A DNA stretch of 5,589 nt from an uncultured Lacibacter sp. (GCF_946479605.1 NZ_CAMLGT010000247.1:1-5589), one strand, 5' to 3'; counted from the first letter of the stretch, positions 1 to 5,589 are shown. The notes: generated by a model not told the origin, from the letters alone. Made by a program: numbers and translations.

Positions 1-172
1 TCTGTGTTACTGTTTTCTTATACTTTTTTTCAGAATCGATGTAGTGTACGCCATAGCTGCTGGTTTTCAGCGGCTGTGCACAGGCAGGTAAAACCAACAA
101 GTAAAAAAACAGGATGGGGACGATTGCTATGTGCAACCGTTTCACTATTTTGACTATCTGAAAAGCATCCAT
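1..172 (-). CDS. N-terminus of a lipoprotein, possibly a VanX-like M15 D-Ala-D-Ala dipeptidase (partial)
   Basis: Reading the minus strand from an ATG at 172-170 gives 57 codons with no stop before the window edge. The first 30 or so residues form a lipoprotein signal peptide: basic residues (Lys8, Lys11, Arg12), a hydrophobic core IAIVPILFFYLLVL, and the lipobox LPAC with Cys31 as the lipidated residue, followed by AQP. No other in-frame ATG exists upstream as far as the divergent gene. The mature part begins around KTSSYGVHYIDSEKKYKKT. From memory, a YGxxxI...YKKTV stretch just after the signal peptide resembles secreted M15D (VanX/DdpX-type) dipeptidases of Bacteroidota, which hydrolyse D-Ala-D-Ala. 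No catalytic zinc residues lie inside the window, so the family call is inference only. The lipoprotein call is much firmer than the enzyme call. Confidence 0.6.
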   Translation of the reverse strand, partial: MDAFQIVKIVKRLHIAIVPILFFYLLVLPACAQPLKTSSYGVHYIDSEKKYKKTVTQ

Positions 173-188
173 TACTGTAAAATATTTG
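157..188 (+). promoter_or_regulatory. Possible Bacteroidota-type promoter for the L,D-transpeptidase gene
   Basis: TCTG at 157-160 and AATATTTG at 181-188 are separated by 20 bases. Each is one mismatch from the Bacteroidota -33 (TTTG) and -7 (TAnnTTTG) boxes. This would start transcription near 195, about 20 bases before the ATG at 217. The -33 box would lie inside the first codons of the divergent lipoprotein gene. The motif is short and degenerate, so this is a weak call. Confidence 0.3.
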
Positions 189-216
189 GTGATGGTGCAA
201 TAAATGTAATTAATAC

Positions 217-1917
217 ATGAGAAAGCGGACCATCAGTATTTCTTCTTTATTCCTGTTGTTTCTTTCCTTGTTCTTCTTAAATGCCTGTGGTAATGGTGAA
301 AGAGAAGAAGTAAAGGATATTGTTACTGAGCCTGAACAAATGAATGAACGGGTAAAAACCAATATTTCACATCTTCTTTCACGCATATCAGACGATGGAA
401 AGGCTGATGACAGCTCAGTGCTTTCCCGCTCTGCTTTTGTTGCAGATTATTATGAACAATCTGATTATGCTGCTGTTTGGAGCAGCAATGAACATTTTTT
501 ACCGATAGCAGATTCCTTACTGCAATTCATTCAGCAATCAAGGTTGTATGGATTGTTCCCTTCGGATTATCATTATACAGCACTGCATACGATCAATAGA
601 AGGTTTGCGGCAGATACAGCTGCGGTTGGCGATCGTCGTGATGCTGCATTATGGTCGAAGGCCGATGTGCTATTGACGGATGCTTTTTTTGCAATCGCTT
701 CTCATCTGCATATCGGTCGTTTAAAAAGAGACAGCACTTTTCTTAATCCCGATTCAGTGTTAACGAATAAATTTTATCAGACAACATTGAGCCAGGTAGT
801 AAAAGGGAAAAACATTTCGGAAGTATTTCATTCGCTTGAACCCGCTCATAAAGGTTATGCTGATCTAAAAGAAGCAATGAAGCATTTTTTAGATAGTGCT
901 GACGTAGAGAAAAAATTTACTTACGTTTCATATCCCTATAAGGATTCACTTGCATTTATAAAGTCGCTCACAAAGCGACTTCAGGAAGAAGGTTTGCTCA
1001 GCTGGCAACTGGAACAGGTGGATACAGCACAGTTGAAAGAAGCACTCATAAAACTGCAAAGAAAAAAGGAGATGACGGTTGATGGTAAGTTTGGTGTGCA
1101 GGTTGTTCGTTATTTGAATAATACCGATGCTGAAAAATTTAAACGCATTGCTATTAATCTTGACAGGTATAAAGTACTTCCGCCACAAATGCCTGAACGG
1201 TATATTTGGGTAAACCTGCCGGGTTATAAACTTGAACTGTGGGATAATGATACATTGCGGATTGAAAGTAAAGTAGTGGTTGGAAAACCTAATACACGCA
1301 CACCATTGCTCACCAGCCGCATCAGCGATATGGTTACTTATCCGCAATGGACAATACCCAATAGTATTATCATGAAGGAGATCGTACCTGCTATGCAAAA
1401 GAATCCCGGCTATCTTGCCAAGAAAGGATATTCGTTGTTGACTTGGGAGGGTGAGGAAGTAGATCCTTACAGTGTTGACTGGACGAAATACAAAAAGGGA
1501 ATCCCATACAAAATAGTGCAGGGTAGTGGCGATGATAATGCATTAGGCATACTAAAATTCAATTTCCCCAATAAGTATTCAGTTTATCTGCATGATACCA
1601 ATCAGCGTTACCTGTTTAAAAATGCAAAGCGGGCATTAAGTCATGGTTGTGTGCGTGTACAGGAATGGGAGAAGCTTACGTATTATATCTCAGCATTAGA
1701 CAGCAGTAATTATGAAGAAGATCCTGCACGGGTAAAAAGTGATTCGATCAAAGTTTGGCTGGAGCGAAAGGAAAAGCACATTGTAAAGGTAAAAACCAGA
1801 CTTCCGGTTTATTTCCGTTACTTTACCGCCATTGGTAAAGAGGGAAAGCTTGTTTTTTTTGAGGACATTTATCATGAAGACAAGCAGGCACGTGAAGCCT
1901 ATTTCTTAAACAAATAA
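217..1917 (+). CDS. YcbB-type L,D-transpeptidase lipoprotein
   Basis: This 566-residue protein is an L,D-transpeptidase, the enzyme class that makes 3-3 peptidoglycan crosslinks from tetrapeptide donors or attaches proteins to peptidoglycan. A lipoprotein signal peptide ends in LNAC with Cys24 as the lipidation site, so it is probably membrane-anchored and faces the periplasm. Residues about 70-250 fit the alpha-helical scaffold domain of YcbB-like enzymes. Residues about 270-302 look like a peptidoglycan-binding repeat (LKEALIKLQ...VDGKFG). The YkuD catalytic domain spans about 328-490, with His459 in YLHDT and the SHGCVR motif, Cys478 being the nucleophile. Residues 395-440 between the catalytic strands match the capping insert of this subfamily. 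The tail (LPVYFRYFTA...FFEDIYHED) is also YcbB-like. All expected catalytic residues are present and the length is normal. It lies 6 bases upstream of the rlpA-like gene, so the two are probably co-transcribed. The exact crosslinking role is inferred from the family. Confidence 0.93.
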   Translation: MRKRTISISSLFLLFLSLFFLNACGNGEREEVKDIVTEPEQMNERVKTNISHLLSRISDDGKADDSSVLSRSAFVADYYEQSDYAAVWSSNEHFLPIADSLLQFIQQSRLYGLFPSDYHYTALHTINRRFAADTAAVGDRRDAALWSKADVLLTDAFFAIASHLHIGRLKRDSTFLNPDSVLTNKFYQTTLSQVVKGKNISEVFHSLEPAHKGYADLKEAMKHFLDSADVEKKFTYVSYPYKDSLAFIKSLTKRLQEEGLLSWQLEQVDTAQLKEALIKLQRKKEMTVDGKFGVQVVRYLNNTDAEKFKRIAINLDRYKVLPPQMPERYIWVNLPGYKLELWDNDTLRIESKVVVGKPNTRTPLLTSRISDMVTYPQWTIPNSIIMKEIVPAMQKNPGYLAKKGYSLLTWEGEEVDPYSVDWTKYKKGIPYKIVQGSGDDNALGILKFNFPNKYSVYLHDTNQRYLFKNAKRALSHGCVRVQEWEKLTYYISALDSSNYEEDPARVKSDSIKVWLERKEKHIVKVKTRLPVYFRYFTAIGKEGKLVFFEDIYHEDKQAREAYFLNK

Positions 1918-1923
1918 CGATTG

Positions 1924-2340
1924 ATGAAGAAATTCTGCCTTCTTTTTGTTTTATTCCTATCGGTAATACTCTTTCCTGCAACAGCGCAACGAGACAGTAA
2001 TGCGCCTGTTAAAAAAACAAACGGCAAGCCCAGGATACAATACGGAATGGCCAGTTTTTATTCCAACAAGTTCAATGGACGTAAAACAGCCAATGGTGAA
2101 ATATTCAGCAATCAGAAAATGACGGCTGCGCATAACACCCTTCCCTTAGGAACCTATGTAAGGGTAACCAACCTCCGGAACGGCAGAAAAGTAGTGGTGA
2201 AGATCAACGACAGGTTGCATCACAAGAATAAACGCATTATTGACCTTTCCAGAACAGCAGCATCAAAACTGGGTTTTTTAAAGAGCGGTTTAACCCGTGT
2301 AAAAATTGAAGTATTAGGCAAAAAGCCTCCGGAGAAATAA
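1924..2340 (+). CDS. rlpA: Short RlpA-like secreted double-psi beta-barrel protein
   Basis: The 138-residue protein starts at ATG 1924. A TTG codon lies directly before it at 1921, but the ATG gives a standard signal peptide (MKK, a hydrophobic core, then ATA before Gln22), so I prefer the ATG. Residues about 38-133 form the RlpA double-psi beta-barrel: YGMASFYSNKFNGRKTANGE, then TAAHNTLPLGTYVRVTNL, KINDR and IIDLSRTAASKLGF. Glu59, His70 and Asp96 sit where the active-site residues of Pseudomonas RlpA, a lytic transglycosylase acting on peptide-free glycan strands, are expected. There is no C-terminal SPOR domain, so septal targeting by denuded glycan is not supported. The usual glycine after NDR is replaced in NDRLHH. 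Enzymatic activity is uncertain, because many short RlpA homologues have not been tested. Its tight spacing to the transpeptidase gene suggests one envelope-remodelling operon. Confidence 0.88.
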   Translation: MKKFCLLFVLFLSVILFPATAQRDSNAPVKKTNGKPRIQYGMASFYSNKFNGRKTANGEIFSNQKMTAAHNTLPLGTYVRVTNLRNGRKVVVKINDRLHHKNKRIIDLSRTAASKLGFLKSGLTRVKIEVLGKKPPEK

Positions 2341-2370
2341 CATTGAGCTGCCAAGAATGTGGGTAATTAA

Positions 2371-2402
2371 TTTTATCATTAAGCTACCTACCGTTATTTT
2401 TG
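2371..2402 (+). promoter_or_regulatory. Bacteroidota-type promoter for the OmpA-family gene
   Basis: TATTTTTG at 2395-2402 matches the Bacteroidota -7 box TAnnTTTG at every fixed position. Twenty bases upstream, TTTT at 2371-2374 matches three of four bases of the -33 TTTG box. Transcription would start near 2409, leaving a leader of about 17 bases before the ATG at 2426. This supports independent, probably strong expression of the outer-membrane protein, and argues against the ATG at 2357, which would lie upstream of the promoter. Confidence 0.55.
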
Positions 2403-2425
2403 CTCATTCCAAAACAATTCATATT

Positions 2426-3760
2426 ATGAAACAATTTTGCACCCTGTTGGTAGTACTTTGTAGTTTTTTAACTGCAGGCGCCCAAAACAAAGACCTCAAG
2501 AAACTCCCCGCTATCGGGATTCAGTTTGCTGATATTGATTTTAAAAATGCAGACGTGATGCGTTCCCAAGGTTTGTCAAGGGCGATTCTTGACAGGAAAT
2601 GGTTTCATCCAAACCGCTTTAATCCCGCATTATCTGTGCACTACATTCAAGGCATTACGAATAATCTCGACTTTATGGGCCGTCTCACAGGTTCATTTCT
2701 TACTTACCCTTCAAGAAACACACTTGATGTGAGTAATGGAAGAGATTTTTATTTAGAGGCTGATGCAAACATCAATATCAAATTACTTCCTGACAACTAT
2801 TGGGTAGTACCTTATTTACAGGCAGGTATCGGAGCTTCAAAAGAAAGAACAAACTTTATGGCTTATATGCCATTTGGGGCTGGCTTGCAGGTTAATTTTT
2901 CTGATGTTGTATTTATGCACATTAATACTGGTTACAGAGTTCCTGTTACATCAAGAGCAAATTATAATTTGTTTCATGCAATAGGTTTTAGCCTTCCTTT
3001 AAAAGAGCGCCAGGCTGCACCTCCGCCACCTCCTCCGGCTCCTGAAGTTCCCAAAGACAGGGATGGTGATGGTGTGTTGGATGTTGATGATGTTTGTCCT
3101 GATGAAGCAGGTGTGGCTGCATTGCGTGGCTGTCCGGATAAGGATAGAGACGGTATTGCCGATAAAGATGATAAGTGTGCCGATGTGGCTGGTTTGGCCC
3201 GTTACAATGGTTGTCCTATTCCCGACACTGATAAAGATGGCATTAACGATGAAGAAGATAAATGCCCTAACGTAGCTGGTGTTGCCCGTTACAATGGTTG
3301 CCCTGTTCCGGATACAGATAAAGATGGTGTAAATGACGAAGAAGACAAATGCCCTAATGTAGCTGGTGTAGCTTCAAATGCAGGTTGTCCTGAGATCAAA
3401 GAAGAAATTAAAACAAAAATCGAGTTTGCAGCTCGCAGCGTATTCTTCAACACAGGTAGCGCCCAGTTACAGAAAAAATCGTACGCTCCTTTGAATGAAG
3501 TTGCAACAATCCTGAAAGAAAACCCGACACTACAGCTTGATGTGGAAGGTCACACAGATAATACTGGTGATGCGGCAAAAAACCAGACTCTTTCAGAAAA
3601 CCGTGCAGCAGCTGTAAAAACATACCTCGTGTCTCAGGGTATTGATGCCAGCCGTTTAACTTCGGCAGGTTATGGAAGCGATAAACCAATTGCTGATAAC
3701 AAAACAGCAGCTGGTAAAGCTAAAAACCGTAGGGTGGAACTGAAGTTGAGAAGCTATTAA
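2426..3760 (+). CDS. OmpA-family outer-membrane protein with beta-barrel, TSP3 repeats and OmpA-like peptidoglycan-binding domain
   Basis: I chose ATG 2426 (444 residues) because it begins directly with a signal peptide (MKQFCTLLVVLCSFLTAGA, cleavage before Gln20). The in-frame ATG at 2357 would add 23 residues and precede the likely promoter. Residues about 21-195 have the alternating pattern and Gly/aromatic content of an outer-membrane beta-barrel. A six-proline run (199-204) begins a flexible linker. Residues 211-323 are four thrombospondin type 3-like units with Asp-rich calcium-binding motifs such as DRDGDG and DTDKDG. Residues about 332-443 are the OmpA-like domain. Asp378 (GHTDNTG) and Arg393 (LSENRA) keep the 15-residue spacing of the two E. 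coli OmpA residues that bind diaminopimelate. It probably links the outer membrane to peptidoglycan; any pore or adhesion role is unknown. The gene ends with a strong terminator. Confidence 0.92.
   Translation: MKQFCTLLVVLCSFLTAGAQNKDLKKLPAIGIQFADIDFKNADVMRSQGLSRAILDRKWFHPNRFNPALSVHYIQGITNNLDFMGRLTGSFLTYPSRNTLDVSNGRDFYLEADANINIKLLPDNYWVVPYLQAGIGASKERTNFMAYMPFGAGLQVNFSDVVFMHINTGYRVPVTSRANYNLFHAIGFSLPLKERQAAPPPPPPAPEVPKDRDGDGVLDVDDVCPDEAGVAALRGCPDKDRDGIADKDDKCADVAGLARYNGCPIPDTDKDGINDEEDKCPNVAGVARYNGCPVPDTDKDGVNDEEDKCPNVAGVASNAGCPEIKEEIKTKIEFAARSVFFNTGSAQLQKKSYAPLNEVATILKENPTLQLDVEGHTDNTGDAAKNQTLSENRAAAVKTYLVSQGIDASRLTSAGYGSDKPIADNKTAAGKAKNRRVELKLRSY
3056..3394 (+). repeat. Four thrombospondin type 3-like coding repeats in the OmpA-family gene
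   Basis: This segment encodes residues 211-323. It contains four Asp-rich loops (DRDGDGVLD, DKDRDGIAD, DTDKDGIND, DTDKDGVND), each followed by a C-x11-C pair: Cys224/236, 251/263, 280/292 and 309/321. Two neighbouring 87-base units, 3206-3292 and 3293-3379, encode peptides identical at 25 of 29 positions. The first gap between repeats is two residues shorter (27 instead of 29). Such repeats normally form a calcium-stabilised rod between barrel and periplasmic domain. Confidence 0.88.
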
Positions 3761-3779
3761 TTCCCTCTTTTGAATAAAG

Positions 3780-3811
3780 AAAAAATCTCCCGTTTTGCGG
3801 GAGATTTTTTT
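3780..3811 (+). terminator. Intrinsic terminator after the OmpA-family gene
   Basis: TCTCCCG at 3786-3792 pairs perfectly with CGGGAGA at 3798-3804 around a five-base loop (TTTTG). It is followed by seven T residues (3805-3811). The A-run at 3780-3785 can extend the stem by pairing with those T residues, and also gives the structure a terminator-like form on the opposite strand. It lies about 20 bases after the OmpA-family stop codon and separates that gene from trpS. Confidence 0.93.
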
Positions 3812-3841
3812 ATGCCCTGCGGGTAACAAGTTTTATCTTCG
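3811..3841 (+). promoter_or_regulatory. Likely Bacteroidota-type promoter for trpS
   Basis: TATCTTCG at 3834-3841 is one mismatch from the -7 consensus TAnnTTTG. The expected -33 position, about 20 bases upstream, falls at 3811-3814 (TATG, preceded by the T-tract), a poor to partial match. Transcription would begin near 3848, about 27 bases before the trpS ATG at 3875. Since a strong terminator lies just upstream, trpS needs a promoter in this short gap, which raises my confidence in this site. Confidence 0.45.
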
Positions 3842-3860
3842 CCCACTTACAAAAAAGTAG

Positions 3861-3878
3861 ATGAAATTGTTGATATGA
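3861..3878 (+). other. Five-codon upstream ORF overlapping the trpS start
   Basis: ATG AAA TTG TTG ATA TGA encodes MKLLI. Its stop codon TGA (3876-3878) overlaps the trpS ATG (3875-3877) as ATGA, the arrangement used for translational coupling. It would lie inside the predicted trpS leader. It contains no Trp codon, so it is not a classical attenuation leader peptide. There is no clear ribosome binding site before it. An ORF this short may occur by chance. Confidence 0.2.
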
Positions 3879-4879
3879 GTACGAAGAAAGAGATTGTAAT
3901 GAGCGGCCTTCGCCCCACAGGTTACCTGCACCTGGGCAACTATATTGGTGCCATGCGTAACTATGTAAAGATGCAGGAAGAGTATGAATGCTATTTTATG
4001 GTGGCTGATTGGCATTCGCTCACTACACATCCGGATACAAAGGAGTTGAAAGAAAATGTGCGTCGTGTATTTGCAGAGAATATTGCCTGTGGACTTGATC
4101 CTGAGAAAGTAGCATTCTACTGTCAAAGCCATGTATACGAAACTGCAGAGCTGTATTTATACCTGAATATGCTGGCATATAAAGGCGAGTTGGAAAAGAC
4201 AACGACGTTTAAGGATAAGGCACGCCAGCATCCTGATAATGTAAATGCCGGGTTACTTACTTATCCTGTACTGATGTCGGCAGATATTCTCCTGTTTCGT
4301 GCCAGTTATGTTCCTGTTGGTAAAGACCAGGAACAGCATCTTGAAATGGCCCGAAATTTTGCCAATCGCTTTAATCACCGCTATGGCGATGTATTTCCTG
4401 AACCGCTTGCTTTTAATTATGGAAGTGAGTTAATAAAAGTTCCCAGCCTTGATGGAACAGGGAAAATGAGCAAAAGTGAAAATCAGAACGCAACGATTTA
4501 CCTGGCAGACGATGATGACCTGATCCGTAAAAAGGTGATGAAGGCAAAAACCGATGCCGGACCAACAGAACCCAATTCAGCCAAGCCCGACTATATTGAG
4601 AATATTTTTCAGCTGATGCGCCTTGTTAGTGAAGCGGATGTTGTGCAAAAGTTTGAAGAAGATTATAACAACTGTGTTATTCGCTATGGCGATATGAAAA
4701 AGCAGTTGGGTGATGATATGGCGAAGTTTATAGCCCCCATCAGGGAGAAGGCTGCTGCTATACAAGCCGATGATGCGTACATCAAAAGGGTAATGCAGCA
4801 GGGAGCCGAAAAAGCAAGAGTGAGTGCCTTGAAAACAATTGAACTTGTGCGTGATGCAATGGGGCTGAATTATTACTAA
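3875..4879 (+). CDS. trpS: Tryptophanyl-tRNA synthetase
   Basis: This 334-residue class I aminoacyl-tRNA synthetase charges tRNA-Trp with tryptophan in the cytoplasm using ATP. The HIGH-type signature is PTGYLHLGN (residues 14-22) and the KMSKS loop is GKMSKSE (196-202). The segment PVLMSADILL contains Asp137, matching the residue that contacts the tryptophan indole nitrogen in the Bacillus stearothermophilus enzyme. VGKDQEQHLEMARNFANRFN (148-167) is the conserved family block that follows. Length is normal for the bacterial enzyme and no key motif is missing. ATG 3875 places the signature at the usual distance from the N-terminus; Met9 would be too close. The gene appears to be transcribed alone from its own promoter, and the next gene follows after 87 bases. 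Confidence 0.98.
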   Translation: MSTKKEIVMSGLRPTGYLHLGNYIGAMRNYVKMQEEYECYFMVADWHSLTTHPDTKELKENVRRVFAENIACGLDPEKVAFYCQSHVYETAELYLYLNMLAYKGELEKTTTFKDKARQHPDNVNAGLLTYPVLMSADILLFRASYVPVGKDQEQHLEMARNFANRFNHRYGDVFPEPLAFNYGSELIKVPSLDGTGKMSKSENQNATIYLADDDDLIRKKVMKAKTDAGPTEPNSAKPDYIENIFQLMRLVSEADVVQKFEEDYNNCVIRYGDMKKQLGDDMAKFIAPIREKAAAIQADDAYIKRVMQQGAEKARVSALKTIELVRDAMGLNYY

Positions 4880-4956
4880 AAAATCCAAAGTACAGAAACC
4901 AAAATCCAAAAAGATTCTCTACATTGAACATTCTTGGATTTTGATTTTTGGAATTT
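4880..4956. repeat. Palindromic AT-rich intergenic repeat between trpS and the kinase gene
   Basis: AAAATCCAAA occurs twice in direct orientation (4880-4889 and 4901-4910). CAAAATCCAA at 4900-4909 is perfectly complementary to TTGGATTTTG at 4934-4943, and the outer AAATCCAAA (4881-4889) can pair with TTTGGAATTT (4947-4956) with one irregularity. The whole spacer can therefore fold into an imperfect hairpin with a loop of about 24 bases. It fills most of the gap between trpS and the kinase gene. It may be a dispersed intergenic element or a weak transcription terminator; it lacks the GC-rich stem of a standard intrinsic terminator. Confidence 0.6.
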
Positions 4957-4966
4957 CAAACAGTTT

Positions 4967-5589
4967 ATGGCGAAAAGTAAAAAACCCAAACATGTGGCAA
5001 TAGCCGGTAATATCGGCGCAGGGAAAACAACGTTAACAGAAATGCTTGCCAAGCATTACAAGTGGATTCCCCAGTTTGAAGATGTGGATCATAATCCATA
5101 CCTCAACGATTTTTATGAAGATATGCCCCGCTGGAGTTTTAACCTCCAGATATACTTTTTGAATAACCGTTTGAACCAGGTGCTGGAAATTCAACGTGGT
5201 ACAGAAACCGTTATTCAGGACCGTACCATTTTTGAAGATGCACATATTTTTGCACCTAACCTGCACGATATGGGGTTGATGGGCAAACGTGATTTTGATA
5301 ATTACTTTTCATTCTTCTCTACATTAAAAACAATGGTGTCGCCGCCGGATCTGTTGATCTACCTCAAAGCATCAGTACCAACGCTTGTTGCACAGATTCA
5401 GAAACGTGGCAGGGAATACGAAGAAAATATCCGTCTTGATTACCTGAAGAAACTGAATGAATATTACAACAAATGGATCGAGAATTATAAAGAAGGCAGC
5501 TTACTGGTAATTGATGTTGACAATAATAAGTTTGCCGAGAATGAAGAACATTTTGGTGACATCATTAATAAGATCGACTCGCAGTTGTA
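4967..5589 (+). CDS. Deoxynucleoside kinase family protein (partial, 3' end cut by the window)
   Basis: From ATG 4967 the frame stays open for 207 codons to the window edge. The P-loop AGNIGAGKTT (residues 13-22) binds ATP. Glu38 in FEDVDHNPYL is the expected catalytic base of the dNK/dGK family, DRT at 85-87 matches the conserved DR(S/T) motif, and KRGREYE (146-152) forms the arginine-rich LID that closes on the phosphates. WSFNLQIYFLNNR (56-68) is also typical of this family. The product phosphorylates deoxynucleosides to monophosphates for salvage of DNA precursors. Whether it prefers deoxyadenosine, deoxyguanosine or pyrimidines cannot be read from these motifs. The family usually has about 205-215 residues, so only a few C-terminal codons are missing. 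Confidence 0.93.
   Translation, partial: MAKSKKPKHVAIAGNIGAGKTTLTEMLAKHYKWIPQFEDVDHNPYLNDFYEDMPRWSFNLQIYFLNNRLNQVLEIQRGTETVIQDRTIFEDAHIFAPNLHDMGLMGKRDFDNYFSFFSTLKTMVSPPDLLIYLKASVPTLVAQIQKRGREYEENIRLDYLKKLNEYYNKWIENYKEGSLLVIDVDNNKFAENEEHFGDIINKIDSQL

Noticed and set aside
201..208. Minus-strand TACATTTA as a -7 box for the divergent lipoprotein gene
   Set aside because: It has one mismatch to TAnnTTTG, but I found no matching -33 box at the expected distance.
946..1398. Minus-strand open frame of 150 codons inside the L,D-transpeptidase gene
   Set aside because: It lies antisense to a gene with intact catalytic motifs, and its translation is rich in His, Cys, Phe and Ile with no recognisable domain or signal.
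1853..1860. Run of eight T residues in the transpeptidase gene as a possible frameshift or phase-variation site
   Set aside because: The frame is intact and the downstream tail matches the family; a single short run gives no evidence of programmed switching.
2324..2340. CTCCGGAG palindrome at the end of the rlpA-like gene as a terminator
   Set aside because: The stem has no loop and no T-tract follows, so it does not form an intrinsic terminator.
3063..3275. Plus-strand alternative frame within the TSP3 repeats
   Set aside because: Its Met/Val-rich translation is the out-of-frame reading of Asp-rich repeats; the main frame is clearly the coding one.
3447..3689. Minus-strand open frame within the OmpA-like domain
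   Set aside because: It is a shadow of the conserved peptidoglycan-binding domain on the other strand.
3833..4132. Minus-strand open frame over the start of trpS
   Set aside because: It is antisense to conserved trpS sequence including the HIGH-type motif and shows no family features.
4577..4909. Minus-strand open frame within the 3' part of trpS
   Set aside because: It is antisense to the normal C-terminal region of TrpRS and has no recognisable features.
4943..4950. GATTTTTG as a -7 promoter box for the kinase gene
   Set aside because: It has one mismatch, no matching -33 box, and lies in the palindromic repeat, which creates such T-rich matches by chance.
5033..5266. Minus-strand open frame within the deoxynucleoside kinase gene
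   Set aside because: It is antisense to conserved kinase motifs and its composition is not protein-like.

Overview
The window looks like ordinary chromosomal DNA from a member of the Bacteroidota, most likely near the Chitinophagaceae. The reasons are: no clear Shine-Dalgarno sequences before the genes; promoter-like boxes of the Bacteroidota type (TAnnTTTG with a TTTG-like box about 20 bases upstream); an OmpA-family protein joining a beta-barrel, thrombospondin type 3 repeats and an OmpA-like domain; and a moderately AT-rich composition that looks the same throughout. I see no phage, insertion sequence, CRISPR, tRNA or rRNA.

Layout. Bases 1-172 hold the start of a minus-strand gene for a lipoprotein; the few mature residues weakly suggest a VanX-like D-Ala-D-Ala dipeptidase. 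Diverging from it after a 44-base gap is a plus-strand pair, a lipid-anchored YcbB-type L,D-transpeptidase (217-1917) and, six bases later, a short secreted RlpA-like protein (1924-2340). An OmpA-family outer-membrane protein follows (2426-3760) with its own promoter-like sequence and a very clear intrinsic terminator (about 3780-3811). Tryptophanyl-tRNA synthetase, trpS (3875-4879), starts right after that terminator. A short AT-rich spacer with a palindromic repeat then leads to a P-loop deoxynucleoside kinase (from 4967), which runs off the right edge only a few codons before its expected end.

Together, the first 3.8 kb is a cell-envelope block: an enzyme that crosslinks or otherwise remodels peptidoglycan, a peptidoglycan-binding or cleaving RlpA protein, an outer-membrane protein that grips peptidoglycan, and possibly a dipeptidase acting on peptidoglycan-derived D-Ala-D-Ala. 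The last 1.7 kb is housekeeping (tRNA charging and nucleotide salvage).

I did not find a convincing new system. The points most worth a second look are the palindromic repeat between trpS and the kinase, the five-codon ORF overlapping the trpS start as ATGA, the divergent lipoprotein beside the transpeptidase, and the duplicated Cys-paired repeats in the OmpA-family protein.
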